A stretch of 64,000 nucleotides of DNA from Novosphingobium sp. 32-60-15. Lineage in GTDB: Bacteria > Pseudomonadota > Alphaproteobacteria > Sphingomonadales > Sphingomonadaceae. The translations under genes were made by a program, and so were the position numbers. Within the stretch, counting starts at the first letter, position 1. Every line of letters begins with the position of its first letter. The stretch is from assembly GCF_002280675.1 (NCBI RefSeq), contig NZ_NCEN01000003.1:124001-188000 (forward strand). Direction: 5' to 3'. This document shows positions 49,426 through 64,000 of the stretch, piece after piece. Under the pieces are notes generated by a model. The model made no database searches and was not told the DNA's origin. It was given only the letters and a program-made list of their open reading frames with translations.

Positions 49426-50646
49426 TCAGGCAGCGATGGCGCGCCGGGCCAATTCGCATTGTGACCAGATGTCGCTCAGTGCTTCGATCAAACGATCAAT
49501 ATCGCCATCACTGTGCACGGGTGAGGGGGTAATGCGCAACCGTTCGGTTCCGCGCGGCACGGTGGGATAATTGATCGGCTGAACATAAATGCCGTGATTG
49601 TCCATCAACCAGTCGCTGATGCGCTTGGCCTTATGCGGATCACCAACCATTACCGGGATGATGTGGCTGGGGTTTGGCATGTGCGGAATACCCATCGCAT
49701 CAAGACGGCGGCGCACCACGGCCACGCGGTCCCGTTGGCGGGCGCGCTCCATCTGGCTTTCCTTAAGGTGCCGGATGCTGGCTGCGGCTCCTGCAGCAAG
49801 GGCAGGGGGGATGGCCGTGGTGAAGATGAAGCCGCTGGAAAATGTGCGGATGAAATCGCACAGCGCAGAAGATGCGGCGATATAGCCACCCATCACGCCG
49901 AACGCCTTGCCCAGTGTGCCTTCGATCACCGTAATCCGGTCCATCAGACCTTCTTGTTCGGCAACGCCGCCGCCGCGCGGACCATAAAGGCCCACGCCGT
50001 GTACTTCATCAATGTAACTCATCGCACCATGGGCTTCGCATACGTCAAGGATATCCTTGATCGGCGCGATGTCCCCATCCATCGAATAGACGCTTTCAAA
50101 CGCCACCAGCTTTGGCACTTCGGGGCCATAGGCTGACAGCAGTTCGTCAAGGTGCTTTGGATCGTTGTGGCGCCACACTTTGCAGGTGGCGCGCGAATGG
50201 CGAATGCCTTCGATCATCGATGCGTGGTTCAGCGCATCGGAAAATACGACGCAGCCTGGAATCTGCGCGGCCAATGTGCCAAGGCCTGCCCAGTTTGAAA
50301 CATAGCCGCTGGTGAACAGCAGTGCCGATTCCTTGCCGTGCAGATCGGCAAGTTCGCGTTCAAGCAGCACGTGATGGTGATTATTGCCCGAGATATTGCG
50401 CGTGCCACCTGCGCCAGCGCCGCATTCATCCAGAACCTTGTGCATCGCATCCAACACTTTGCGGTGCTGGCCCATGCCAAGATAATCATTGGAACACCAG
50501 ACTGTTACGTCTTGTGTCTTATCGCCCACATAACGGGTGGCGTGCGGATAGGACCCGCAGTGACGTTCAATCTCGGTAAAAACCCGGTAACGCCCCTCTT
50601 CGCGGACCGCATCCAGTTCACCCTTGAAATAGGCTTCAAAATCCAT
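49426..50646 (-). CDS. hemA: 5-aminolevulinate synthase
   Basis: ALAS condenses glycine with succinyl-CoA to 5-aminolevulinate, the first step of tetrapyrrole (haem and bacteriochlorophyll) synthesis in alphaproteobacteria. The 406-residue product has [55 protein letters not shown] and the pyridoxal-phosphate Lys247 in [13 protein letters not shown]. It is the last gene of the leftward photosynthesis cluster, 32 bp after puhE, so precursor supply is tied to pigment synthesis; a second ALAS gene may exist elsewhere. AGAGGA precedes the ATG. Confidence 0.96.
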   Translation of the reverse strand: MDFEAYFKGELDAVREEGRYRVFTEIERHCGSYPHATRYVGDKTQDVTVWCSNDYLGMGQHRKVLDAMHKVLDECGAGAGGTRNISGNNHHHVLLERELADLHGKESALLFTSGYVSNWAGLGTLAAQIPGCVVFSDALNHASMIEGIRHSRATCKVWRHNDPKHLDELLSAYGPEVPKLVAFESVYSMDGDIAPIKDILDVCEAHGAMSYIDEVHGVGLYGPRGGGVAEQEGLMDRITVIEGTLGKAFGVMGGYIAASSALCDFIRTFSSGFIFTTAIPPALAAGAAASIRHLKESQMERARQRDRVAVVRRRLDAMGIPHMPNPSHIIPVMVGDPHKAKRISDWLMDNHGIYVQPINYPTVPRGTERLRITPSPVHSDGDIDRLIEALSDIWSQCELARRAIAA

Positions 50647-50678
50647 AGCCGTCCGTCCTCTTGCTTATCCTTATAGGG

Positions 50679-51458
50679 TCAATTCGCCGTCCGGCGCGTT
50701 GGCAGGGCCCAGCCCCACAGCGCGCCATCCCGAAACGGCAGTGCGAGAAACAAATGCTCAAGTGCACCCAGCGCCGTCAGCGTGAACAGCAGGCTGGCAC
50801 CCGCCGCTTCAGCACTTCCGGAAGGCGCATTCAGTGCCACGTTACCCAGCCAAACCGCCGTGGCGACAATGGCCGCAATCGATGCTGCCAGCATCCAAGT
50901 ATAACGGCGCGGGCCGAAATAGCTTTGCAGATATGCCAGATGGGGTGGCAGGATCTCTGTGCTCATATTGGGCACGCCAAAGAAGATATTGATTTTGGTG
51001 CTCAACCGCATGACCAACATAAGGCCAAACACCATCGCGCCGGCCTGGTTGGTGGCAGACCAACTGGTTAAAATCAGCCCCACAGCCGTGCTGGCCAATG
51101 CAACCTCATGCCAGATCAGCGCAGATGTGGCGTGGAAAAACCGCTTCCAGCCGCGCGCATCCGGCGGGCAGGGGGTGCGGCGGGGGCCGGTAATCGCGCC
51201 CGTCAGAAAGCTGATCTCATGCCAAGACCAAATCAGGATAGCCCCTGCAAATGCCGCATAAATCCCGGCAATTGTTTCAAGGTGCATTGAAAAGAGGATC
51301 AAGGCCAGTCCGCCAACTGCGGCAACCCCTGCCAGCGCAATGCTGCGTGCAAAGGTGCCGCGGTCACGGTTATCGATCCACGCAACAAAGCCCGTCGCGA
51401 AAAACCAGATCGCGATGGTTGCCACTATGGGCAGAATATGGCCACTCCAACTTACCAC
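50679..51458 (-). CDS. puhE: Photosynthetic complex assembly protein PuhE
   Basis: A 259-residue membrane protein of the PuhE (DUF3623) family, needed for reaction-centre/photosystem assembly in purple bacteria. It has about seven hydrophobic segments, with conserved [35 protein letters not shown] and [19 protein letters not shown]. It begins with GTG at 51458, which overlaps the acsF stop by 7 bases (GTGGTAA). No ATG is available before the first helix. Confidence 0.93.
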   Translation of the reverse strand: MVSWSGHILPIVATIAIWFFATGFVAWIDNRDRGTFARSIALAGVAAVGGLALILFSMHLETIAGIYAAFAGAILIWSWHEISFLTGAITGPRRTPCPPDARGWKRFFHATSALIWHEVALASTAVGLILTSWSATNQAGAMVFGLMLVMRLSTKINIFFGVPNMSTEILPPHLAYLQSYFGPRRYTWMLAASIAAIVATAVWLGNVALNAPSGSAEAAGASLLFTLTALGALEHLFLALPFRDGALWGWALPTRRTAN

Positions 51459-52552
51459 GCTGGCTGCAACCGGATCGTTGCGGGCAGTGCATTGCTGTGT
51501 GTGCGTTGAAGGTACATTTTTGCAAAGCTCAACCCGGCGCCCGCCATGCCCGATGCGCGCATGGCCAATCCGACGAGGCCGCCGCGTGCCTTTCCGGCTT
51601 CGATGCGGCGGCTGGCTGCAAGCAGGTTGTCCATGTTGCGGCGGAAGGCAGGGGCATCGGTATCGAGTTCCACCGGGAAGACCTGGCGGCTGATCTGTGT
51701 GCAGATTGTGAACACGCGGTAATCATAAGCGGTCGGATCAAGTCCGAGCGCTTCATGGAACACCGGGCGGGCGTGATCGCGCACATACATCGTGGCGTAG
51801 ACTGAAAGCAGGAAGAAACGTACCCACAGCTTGTTCATGCCTTTGAGCAGCTTTGGATCGGCGCGCAGCAGCATGGCAAAGGCCTCACCATGGCGAAACT
51901 CGTCGTTGCACCACTGTTCAAACCAGTTGAAAATGGGGTGGAACCGCATTTCAGGCTTGGCTGCAAGCTGGCGGAAGATCGCGATGTAGCGTGCATAGCC
52001 AATCTTTTCAGACAGATACACGGCATAGAAAATGAACTTGGGCTTGAAGTAGTGATACTTCTTGGCCTTGGTCAGAAAGCCAAGGTCAATGCCGATGCCT
52101 GAATCCTTCAGCGTTTCATTGATGAAGCCTGCATGGCGGCTTTCGTCGCGTGCCAGCAACTTGAACAATTGCTTCATGTCCGGGTTCCTGGTGCGGCGGG
52201 CGATTTCGGCATAAAGCACGCAGCCTGAAAATTCCGACGTCAGTGAGCTGACGAGAAAATCGGTAAATTCAGCACGCAGGGCCGGTTCAAGGCTTTCGAT
52301 CGCGCCGTCAAAGCTGACGTCCTTCTTGAAGTGGTGCTTGTTGGGATCGCTGACCATTTCAGCCATCAAGGCGTCCCATTCCGCACGGACGGGGGACACG
52401 TCAATCGCGTCAAGCGCTGCAAAATCGGTGGTGTAAAAGCGGGGGCTGAGCACGGTTTCGTGCGTCGCCATAGCCATCGTGTCTGGCTTGGCAAATGCTT
52501 GGCGCGCAGCAAAAGCGTCGGGTGCGGCTTTGATCGCAGTATGGGCGTTCAT
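51452..52552 (-). CDS. acsF: Aerobic Mg-protoporphyrin IX monomethyl ester cyclase
   Basis: AcsF is the di-iron, O2-dependent cyclase that forms the isocyclic ring E of bacteriochlorophyll. The 366-residue product has the ferritin-like iron ligands in [11 protein letters not shown] and [14 protein letters not shown], preceded by [26 protein letters not shown] and [19 protein letters not shown]. Its presence marks aerobic anoxygenic phototrophy; no anaerobic BchE gene is seen in this window. The ATG at 52552 overlaps the stop of the small upstream gene (ATGA); a longer frame to 52624 is the 3' end of that gene. Confidence 0.96.
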   Translation of the reverse strand: MNAHTAIKAAPDAFAARQAFAKPDTMAMATHETVLSPRFYTTDFAALDAIDVSPVRAEWDALMAEMVSDPNKHHFKKDVSFDGAIESLEPALRAEFTDFLVSSLTSEFSGCVLYAEIARRTRNPDMKQLFKLLARDESRHAGFINETLKDSGIGIDLGFLTKAKKYHYFKPKFIFYAVYLSEKIGYARYIAIFRQLAAKPEMRFHPIFNWFEQWCNDEFRHGEAFAMLLRADPKLLKGMNKLWVRFFLLSVYATMYVRDHARPVFHEALGLDPTAYDYRVFTICTQISRQVFPVELDTDAPAFRRNMDNLLAASRRIEAGKARGGLVGLAMRASGMAGAGLSFAKMYLQRTHSNALPATIRLQPAW

Positions 52553-52839
52553 TTCAGGCTCCCAGGATTGAAACTGACTTCGTAAAGTTCGGACAGATCG
52601 AAATAAGCGGCCAGGCGTGTCCAACCGCGCATCAGCGGACCGGCACGCACGACAGTAGCCACTCGATCAAACACCACACTTTGCCCGAATGTGATGCGAA
52701 TGGGATCACCATGAACGCGAACCCGGTCGCCGGGATAAATGGCGATATCGTTGGCCAATTCGACGTGCGCGTGGAAGTTTTCCTCGCTCTGCTCGATGGA
52801 AATGCGGCAGGGCACATCAAAGGCGCGGGCTTGCTTCAT
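52549..52839 (-). CDS. Small photosynthesis-cluster protein of unknown function
   Basis: A 96-residue soluble protein: [89 protein letters not shown]. It reads like a small all-beta domain. Similar short ORFs sit between puhC and acsF in other phototrophic alphaproteobacteria, but no function is assigned. It overlaps both neighbours by ATGA, so it is an integral part of the operon; I infer a role in cyclase function or complex assembly. Confidence 0.8.
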   Translation of the reverse strand: MKQARAFDVPCRISIEQSEENFHAHVELANDIAIYPGDRVRVHGDPIRITFGQSVVFDRVATVVRAGPLMRGWTRLAAYFDLSELYEVSFNPGSLK

Positions 52840-53318
52840 GCGCGGGCGCTCTTCAAAAAGCGGGCAAAGGCCTTGCGGTTTTCAGGGCCGAATGACCCCA
52901 GTTCTATTGACCGTCCGGTGGCCGTATCGACAAGCGACAACGAGCCATTGTCCCAGCGCGTCAGGGAAAACGGGGCTTCGGCTCCAAGGCCGCTCATCCG
53001 GCGTTCGCGCGCAAGGCCGCGCATGACGCCGCGAATAAATCCGCCACCGTCGTTTTCGCCAAGCAAGACTGCCAGTGTTTCCTTGGTATCGGCATCAATG
53101 ACGGCAACTGCGCCGTCTTCACGATCAGCGAACGACAGGTTCCTGGTTTCGACTGCTGCAACGCCTGCTTGCGCGCGTACAATTGAAGGCACTGCTTCAC
53201 GCGGAAAAACTCCAAACGAGACGGCAGCAGTCAGCATCAGCGTGATGGAAACCAGCCCTCCGGCCAGCAGTAAAACTTGCCGGGAGACTGTCGATTCGTG
53301 ATCGTGGACGAGGCTCAT
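52836..53318 (-). CDS. puhC: Photosynthetic complex assembly protein PuhC
   Basis: A 160-residue protein with one N-terminal membrane segment (QVLLLAGGLVSITLMLTAAVSFG) and a periplasmic domain (RNLSFADREDGAVAVIDADTKETLAVLLGENDGGGFIRGVMRGLARERRM ... FSLTRWDNGSLSLVDTATGRSIELGSFGPENRKAFARFL) that matches PuhC. It assists assembly of the reaction centre-LH1 complex. Start and stop overlap the neighbours by ATGA. Confidence 0.92.
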   Translation of the reverse strand: MSLVHDHESTVSRQVLLLAGGLVSITLMLTAAVSFGVFPREAVPSIVRAQAGVAAVETRNLSFADREDGAVAVIDADTKETLAVLLGENDGGGFIRGVMRGLARERRMSGLGAEAPFSLTRWDNGSLSLVDTATGRSIELGSFGPENRKAFARFLKSARA

Positions 53319-53980
53319 GCCGTAGCTCCTTGTAAGGCGTTAGCCATCGCAGGTGCAGTCTGGTTGCGGCCTTGCGCAGGCTTTGCCTTAGCAGGTTGGA
53401 GATTTGCGGCATTTACAGCAATCTCAACCGGGGCAATGGCTGCACATGCACGGGCCAGAATGTCTGCCGCGCGAGCCGCATCAGGCAAAGCCCGCAGCAT
53501 CGGTTGCGGCTTTGCGAGTTGCATGGGCCGGGCATGTGGCCACAGGACAGCATAACCAAGGCGATGTTTGCCCAGCAACGTCAGGGCAATATCACCATGG
53601 CCCGCCGGTTGGGGCCGCAGGTTTGCCGATGCGATCTGTCCCAGCGGCAGGTTGATGCACTTGTTCAAGGCGATGCCGATGCGCGCAACCACGCGGCGGT
53701 TGGTGATGGTATAGACCGTGGTCCGCCCCACCAGCACCGCAAACAGCGCCAGCAGTGCATGGACGATTACGCCAGCGATGACGCTGGTGACCGCGCCGAA
53801 CATGCTGCCGCTGGCAATGCCAACGAGCGCCAAGATGGCGAAATAACCGGCAACATAACGGGTATAGAGTGCACTGCGGGCAAAGGTGCGCCAATCGGGC
53901 GAACCCTGCCACAGGATCTCTTCGCCAGCCGGAAGATCACCGGGAAGGCCCCGGATCGGCTCATGATCATATTCGGTCAT
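53315..53980 (-). CDS. puhB: Photosynthetic complex assembly protein PuhB
   Basis: A 221-residue membrane protein with the PuhB/PH-like domain: GLPGDLPAGEEILWQGSPDWRTFARSAL, three hydrophobic segments (residues ~42-62, 62-90), TTVYTITNRRVVARIGIALNKCINLPLGQIASANLRPQPAGHGDIALTLLG, then a Pro/Ala-rich tail. It acts in reaction-centre assembly together with PuhC. The ATG overlaps the puhA stop (ATGA). Confidence 0.94.
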   Translation of the reverse strand: MTEYDHEPIRGLPGDLPAGEEILWQGSPDWRTFARSALYTRYVAGYFAILALVGIASGSMFGAVTSVIAGVIVHALLALFAVLVGRTTVYTITNRRVVARIGIALNKCINLPLGQIASANLRPQPAGHGDIALTLLGKHRLGYAVLWPHARPMQLAKPQPMLRALPDAARAADILARACAAIAPVEIAVNAANLQPAKAKPAQGRNQTAPAMANALQGATA

Positions 53981-54741
53981 ATCAGCGGCTCCAACCGGTC
54001 GGCGTTGGCATAGAGATAGCCGGTGCCGAAGTAGGCAACGATGCGCTCTTCTTCATAGCGCGTGATCTCGCCGGCAGCGGCAGGAACCGGTGCGCCGGCA
54101 AAATCGGCAGCGTTTACAGCGTTCAGGATGACACGGTCACGGCGGACAATCGCCATTGCCATTGGCGCCAGAACAGTGGTGGTGCCGGTGTCGATGGTAA
54201 GATAGCGGATGACGCTTTCCGCGCGATCGACCCACAGATCAGTTACGACACCTGCCTTGGCATCATCAGCGCCATATACCGGAAGGCCACGCGGATCAGT
54301 GCTGAGTGGCGCAACATTCATGCCTGCCAGATCACCGATCGGAATGATGCGCGGATTGCCATGCGCATCAAGGTCGGCAAACTTGGCGCGGTTGGCATAA
54401 GAGCCAGGACCGACGCCAGCAGCAAAGACATCGCCTTCTGGCGTATAAGGTGCACCACCAAAGTTTTCGCGACGCTTGGCCGCGATGTTCACCGGCTCAC
54501 GGTCCCATGTCGGGAACGATACTTTGCCCTTGCCGAACGGCAGGATGAATGTTTTCGCTTCGGCCGTGCTGATAGGTCCGCCTTCGGAATCCGGACTTCC
54601 GGTAATGGAATCTTCCAAAGGATAGCCTTCTCGCCGGTCTTCACGTCGCAACCACACGACGAGCAGAAGGAAGAAGAGTGCAAAGGTGCCAAGGGCAACC
54701 TCGGCTGCATCAATCGTGCCTACAATATTACCATTAGTCAT
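53977..54741 (-). CDS. puhA: Photosynthetic reaction centre subunit H
   Basis: A 254-residue subunit with a single N-terminal membrane helix (IDAAEVALGTFALFFLLLVVWLRREDRREGYPLE) and a cytoplasmic PRC-barrel domain (YTPEGDVFAAGVGPGSYANRAKFADLDAHGNPRIIPIGDLAGMNVAPLSTDPRGLPVYGADDAKAGVVTDLWVDRAESVIRYL). It caps the L/M core and gates proton uptake to QB. The genes for L and M (pufLM) are not in the window. The ATG at 54741 follows GGAAGGA, 21 bp after lhaA. Confidence 0.97.
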   Translation of the reverse strand: MTNGNIVGTIDAAEVALGTFALFFLLLVVWLRREDRREGYPLEDSITGSPDSEGGPISTAEAKTFILPFGKGKVSFPTWDREPVNIAAKRRENFGGAPYTPEGDVFAAGVGPGSYANRAKFADLDAHGNPRIIPIGDLAGMNVAPLSTDPRGLPVYGADDAKAGVVTDLWVDRAESVIRYLTIDTGTTTVLAPMAMAIVRRDRVILNAVNAADFAGAPVPAAAGEITRYEEERIVAYFGTGYLYANADRLEPLI

Positions 54742-54762
54742 CGTAGTATCCTTCCCGTCGTC

Positions 54763-56186
54763 TCATGTGGGAAATTCTGTCAGGCCGAAGCCTGCGTCGG
54801 CTGTCCGCTTTGTCAGCGTGCTTTGACCGACAAGCGGACCAAGCACGACAAGCGTGGCAAGCAGCAGACAAATTTCGATTGCGTAGATTGTGCCGTAACC
54901 TGTGGCACGGTGGGCCAGTGTGTGACCCAGCCCATCGGACACGGCCAAGCTGGAAATCAGATCGCGCAAGATGCCACCCATAGCGATCGCAACGCCAGCG
55001 CAAGTGGTTTGTACCGCACCCCAAGCACCAAGCGCGAGGCCGGCAGTATCATTGCGGGCAAGCGCCATTGCGGCTGTCAGAGTGCCGACCGAGAACATCC
55101 CGGCGCCTGCACCAATGCCCAGTGAACCAAGTGCCAACGTTACAGGGCTATCGAGCGGGGCAGCAAAGATTACCAGCAGGAACGCCGTGATTCCTACGAC
55201 CACGCCGTACCCCGCAATCCGCAAGCTGTCTGTGCCACTGTCCAGCCAGCGCCCGGAAAAGGCAAAGCTCGCCATTGCACCCAGCGCCCAGACCCCGGTC
55301 AAACCTGTGGTGGCACCAACCGAAAGCCCGAGGATTTCGCCGCCATAGGGTTCGAGCAGGGCATCCTGCATGGCAAACGCCGTAGAGCCGAGGCCGACCG
55401 CGCACAACAGGCGCAGCGTGATCGGTTCAGCCATGAATTGCGCCCAGACCTTCGCAAATGGCAGACGTGGTGTGAGCGCTGATGCAACTGCCGGACTGCG
55501 CGCCTCCTGCTTCCACAAGGCAACCAGATTCAGCACAAATGTGAGGACTGCGGCAGACTGGATCACTTGTACCAGACGCGTTGGCGTGAAATCTGCCAGA
55601 ATGCTGCCGATGATCAGCGATGCTACCATCATCCCCACCAGCAGGGCGAGATAAAGCAACGCCACGGCGCGCGGGCGGCGGTCTTCGGGGACCAGATCCT
55701 GCGTCAGAGCAAGGCCCGCGGTCTGCGTGACATGCATGCCGGTGCCCGCCAGCAAAAAGGCCACGCTGCTGGCGACAACGCCCAATACAAACAATTCCGG
55801 CCGCGCCATCAGCAAGAGCGCGAACGGCATGATGGCCAGTCCGCCAAACTGCATCAATGTGCCGAACCAGATATAAGGCACGCGCTTCCAGCCAAGTACC
55901 GAACGATGGACGTCCGACCGATGGCCGATCATGGCGCGGAACGGTGCCACCAGAAGCGGGATGGCAATCATCAGCGCCACCAGCCAGGCCGGGATGCCCA
56001 GTTCGACGATCATGACGCGATTGAGTGTGCCGTTGAGCAGCACCATGACCATGCCGACGCTGACCTGAAACAGTGACAAGCGCAGGAGGCGTGACAGCGG
56101 GATTTGCGCGCTGGCCGCGTCTGCAAACGGCAGCCAGGTGAGTGCCACCCGGCTCCATTTCACAGCAAGGGCTTCGCGCTGTTGCA

Positions 56187-56187
<1 letters not shown>
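54763..56187 (-). CDS. lhaA: Light-harvesting complex 1 assembly protein LhaA (PucC family)
   Basis: A 474-residue member of the PucC/LhaA branch of the major facilitator superfamily, with 12 predicted helices. Typical stretches are LSRLLRLSLFQVSVGMVMVLLNGTLNRVMIVELGIPAWLVALMIAIPLLVAPFRAMIGHRSD and GTGMHVTQTAGLALTQDLVPEDRRPRAVALLYLALLVGMM. These proteins help insert LH1 polypeptides and pigment. ATG 56187 shares one base with the bchM stop (TGATG); a GTG three bases earlier is possible. Confidence 0.93.
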
Positions 56188-61386
<5,199 letters not shown>

Positions 61387-61397
<11 letters not shown>

Positions 61398-62976
61398 AAT
61401 GAGCCTTTGCATCATAGAGTGTCGCCAAATCGATTTCTGCCCGGCCGGATGCCGAGGCAAAATTTTCAGTATTGCGACGGGCCTTGCCGCGAACGAAGAA
61501 GGGGATCTTCTTCAATTCACGTTCGGCCTCAGTGGTCCATGCGGCAGTCCCTTGGGCAGGCTGAATGGTTGAAGGGGTGTCGAGATCTTGCGCGGCTACA
61601 AGCGCAGTGTCTTCAACAGGTTGGGCCGCGTCAGCGGTCTTGGGCAGCGTGCGATGCAAGTGCGATGCACCGGCATCATCGGAAAATTCGAAGTCATCGC
61701 GGAACATCGTGAGCAGATGTTCCTCAAGGCCCATCACCAGCGGATGAACCCAGCTATCGAAAATGACATTCGCGCCTTCAAAGCCCATTTGCGGGCTGTG
61801 GCGCGCGGGGAAATCCTGCACGTGGACAGGCGATGAAATGACGGCGCAGGGAAGGCCAAGCCGCTTGGCAATATGGCGTTCCATCTGTGTGCCCAGCACC
61901 AATTCTGGCGTAGCAGCGGCAATGGCGTCTTCAACAGCCAGATGATCGTCAGTGATCAGGGCTTCAACGCCATATCGTGCAGCAGCGGCACGCACATCAC
62001 GGGCAAATTCGCGGTTGTAGCAACCAAGGCCGCAAACTTCGAAACCCAACTCCTCGCTGGCAATGCGCGCAGCGGCCACGGCATGGGTGCCATCGCCAAA
62101 GATAAAAACGCGCTTGCCGGTCAGATAGGTTGAATCGACCGAGCGGCTCCACCACGGCATGCGCGATGCATTGTCGGCAAGGGCCGGGGCTGGATCAACG
62201 CCGGCAAGCGTTGCGACTGCGGCAATAAATTCACGCGTGGCGCTGACGCCAATTGGTACGATGCGCACAGCGGGCTGGTTCAGCGTACGCTCAAGCCAGC
62301 GCGAAGCTTCGTCGCCAATCTCGGGGTACATCACGATGTTGAAATCAGCCGCACCCAGCCGGATGATGTCCGCTGGCGATGCACCCAAAGGCGCCACACA
62401 GTTCACCGCAATGCCCAACGCATCAAGGATCTTGCGCACTTCTACCAGGTCATCGCGATGGCGGAAGCCAAGCGCGGTTGGACCCAGAATATTCACCAGC
62501 GGCTGGCGGCCTTCGCGCGGGGCGGGGCGCAGGTCTTTATCAACCAGCTTGCGCACGATTTGATAGAAGGTTTCTGCCGCGCCCCAGTTTTCCTTGCGCT
62601 GATAGCTTGGCAATTCCAGCGGGATCACGGGGCAGGGCAAATCCATGGCTTCGGCAAGGCCAGCCGGATCATCCTGAATAAGTTCAGCGGTGCATGACGC
62701 GCCAACCATCAAGGCTTGCGGCTTGAAGCGGTCTACGGCTTCGCGCACGGCATCCTGAAACAACGTCGCGGTATCTTTGCCCAGATCGCGGGCCTGGAAG
62801 GTGGTATATGTAACCGGCGGGCGCTTGGCACGCCGTTCGATCATCGTGAACAGCAGATCGGCATATGTGTCACCCTGCGGCGCGTGGAGTACATAATGCA
62901 TGCCCTCCATCGCGGTTGCCACACGCATCGCACCAACGTGGGGCGGGCCTTCATATGTCCAGACTGCCAGTTGCAT
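61387..62976 (-). CDS. bchB: Light-independent protochlorophyllide reductase subunit B
   Basis: BchB forms with BchN the NifDK-like catalytic heterotetramer that reduces protochlorophyllide without light. The 529-residue product begins [49 protein letters not shown], carries the [16 protein letters not shown]ys ligand and [34 protein letters not shown], and ends with the small C-terminal domain ([27 protein letters not shown]). It starts 3 bases after the bchN stop. Confidence 0.97.
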
Positions 62977-62979
62977 TGC

Positions 62980-64000
<1,021 letters not shown>

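Noticed and set aside
53869..55125. 418-codon plus-strand ORF opposite puhB/puhA/lhaA
   Set aside because: Very long but wholly antisense to three well-recognised genes; long antisense frames are common in GC-rich DNA.

Overview
The window comes from an alphaproteobacterium, most likely a sphingomonad (Erythrobacter/Novosphingobium/Sphingomonas type) that is an aerobic anoxygenic phototroph. The reasons are a CckA-type kinase beside smpB, several large TonB-dependent receptors of sphingomonad style, and the right-hand 14 kb, which is a bacteriochlorophyll/reaction-centre photosynthesis gene cluster using the oxygen-dependent cyclase AcsF and a 5-aminolevulinate synthase.

Layout. 1-5.2 kb is a core region: the end of an outer-membrane barrel gene with its terminator, smpB, a DUF2062 membrane protein, cckA, a cyclophilin-type gene broken by an in-frame amber codon, and tRNA-Ser(GGA). 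5.17-12.58 kb is a compact 7.4-kb integrative element inserted at the 3' end of that tRNA. It is bounded by a 14-bp direct repeat and carries a tyrosine integrase, an AlpA-like protein, a translationally coupled primase/helicase operon, an iteron-like cluster, an out-of-frame overlapping gene pair and two cargo genes. A decayed IS3-family transposase lies just outside attR. 13-25.7 kb is an outer-membrane uptake and peptidase region: an M20 amidohydrolase with a TonB receptor, a secreted zinc metalloprotease, a second TonB receptor with a small secreted protein, then a small ORF and rlmJ. 26-33.8 kb holds a molybdopterin oxidoreductase, the wreck of a xanthine-dehydrogenase-like gene, and a CDP-alcohol phosphotransferase, a concentrative nucleoside transporter and an Oar-like receptor.

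33.8-47.6 kb is a redox and sulfur block. It has a VTT-disulfide-reductase fusion, a flavin dehydrogenase and a DUF1499 protein, then a divergent pair of transcription units around a candidate operator. Leftward are a peroxiredoxin and an ArsR-family regulator with cysteines placed like SqrR/BigR. Rightward are a persulfide-dioxygenase-like hydrolase, two YeeE/YedE half-transporters, a DUF2892 protein, a DUF442-sulfide:quinone oxidoreductase fusion, a SulP transporter, a CioAB (bd-type) quinol oxidase, a 35-residue DUF2474 protein missed by ordinary length cut-offs, and a group II truncated haemoglobin. Read together, sulfide/persulfide would be oxidised into the quinone pool and the electrons passed to a sulfide-tolerant oxidase.

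48-64 kb: a DsbA-like protein and a lipoprotein cytochrome c converge on the photosynthesis cluster, which runs leftward as bchN(partial)-bchB-bchH-bchL-bchM-lhaA-puhA-puhB-puhC-orf96-acsF-puhE-hemA. Most of these genes overlap at start/stop codons, which indicates one long transcript that begins beyond the right edge.
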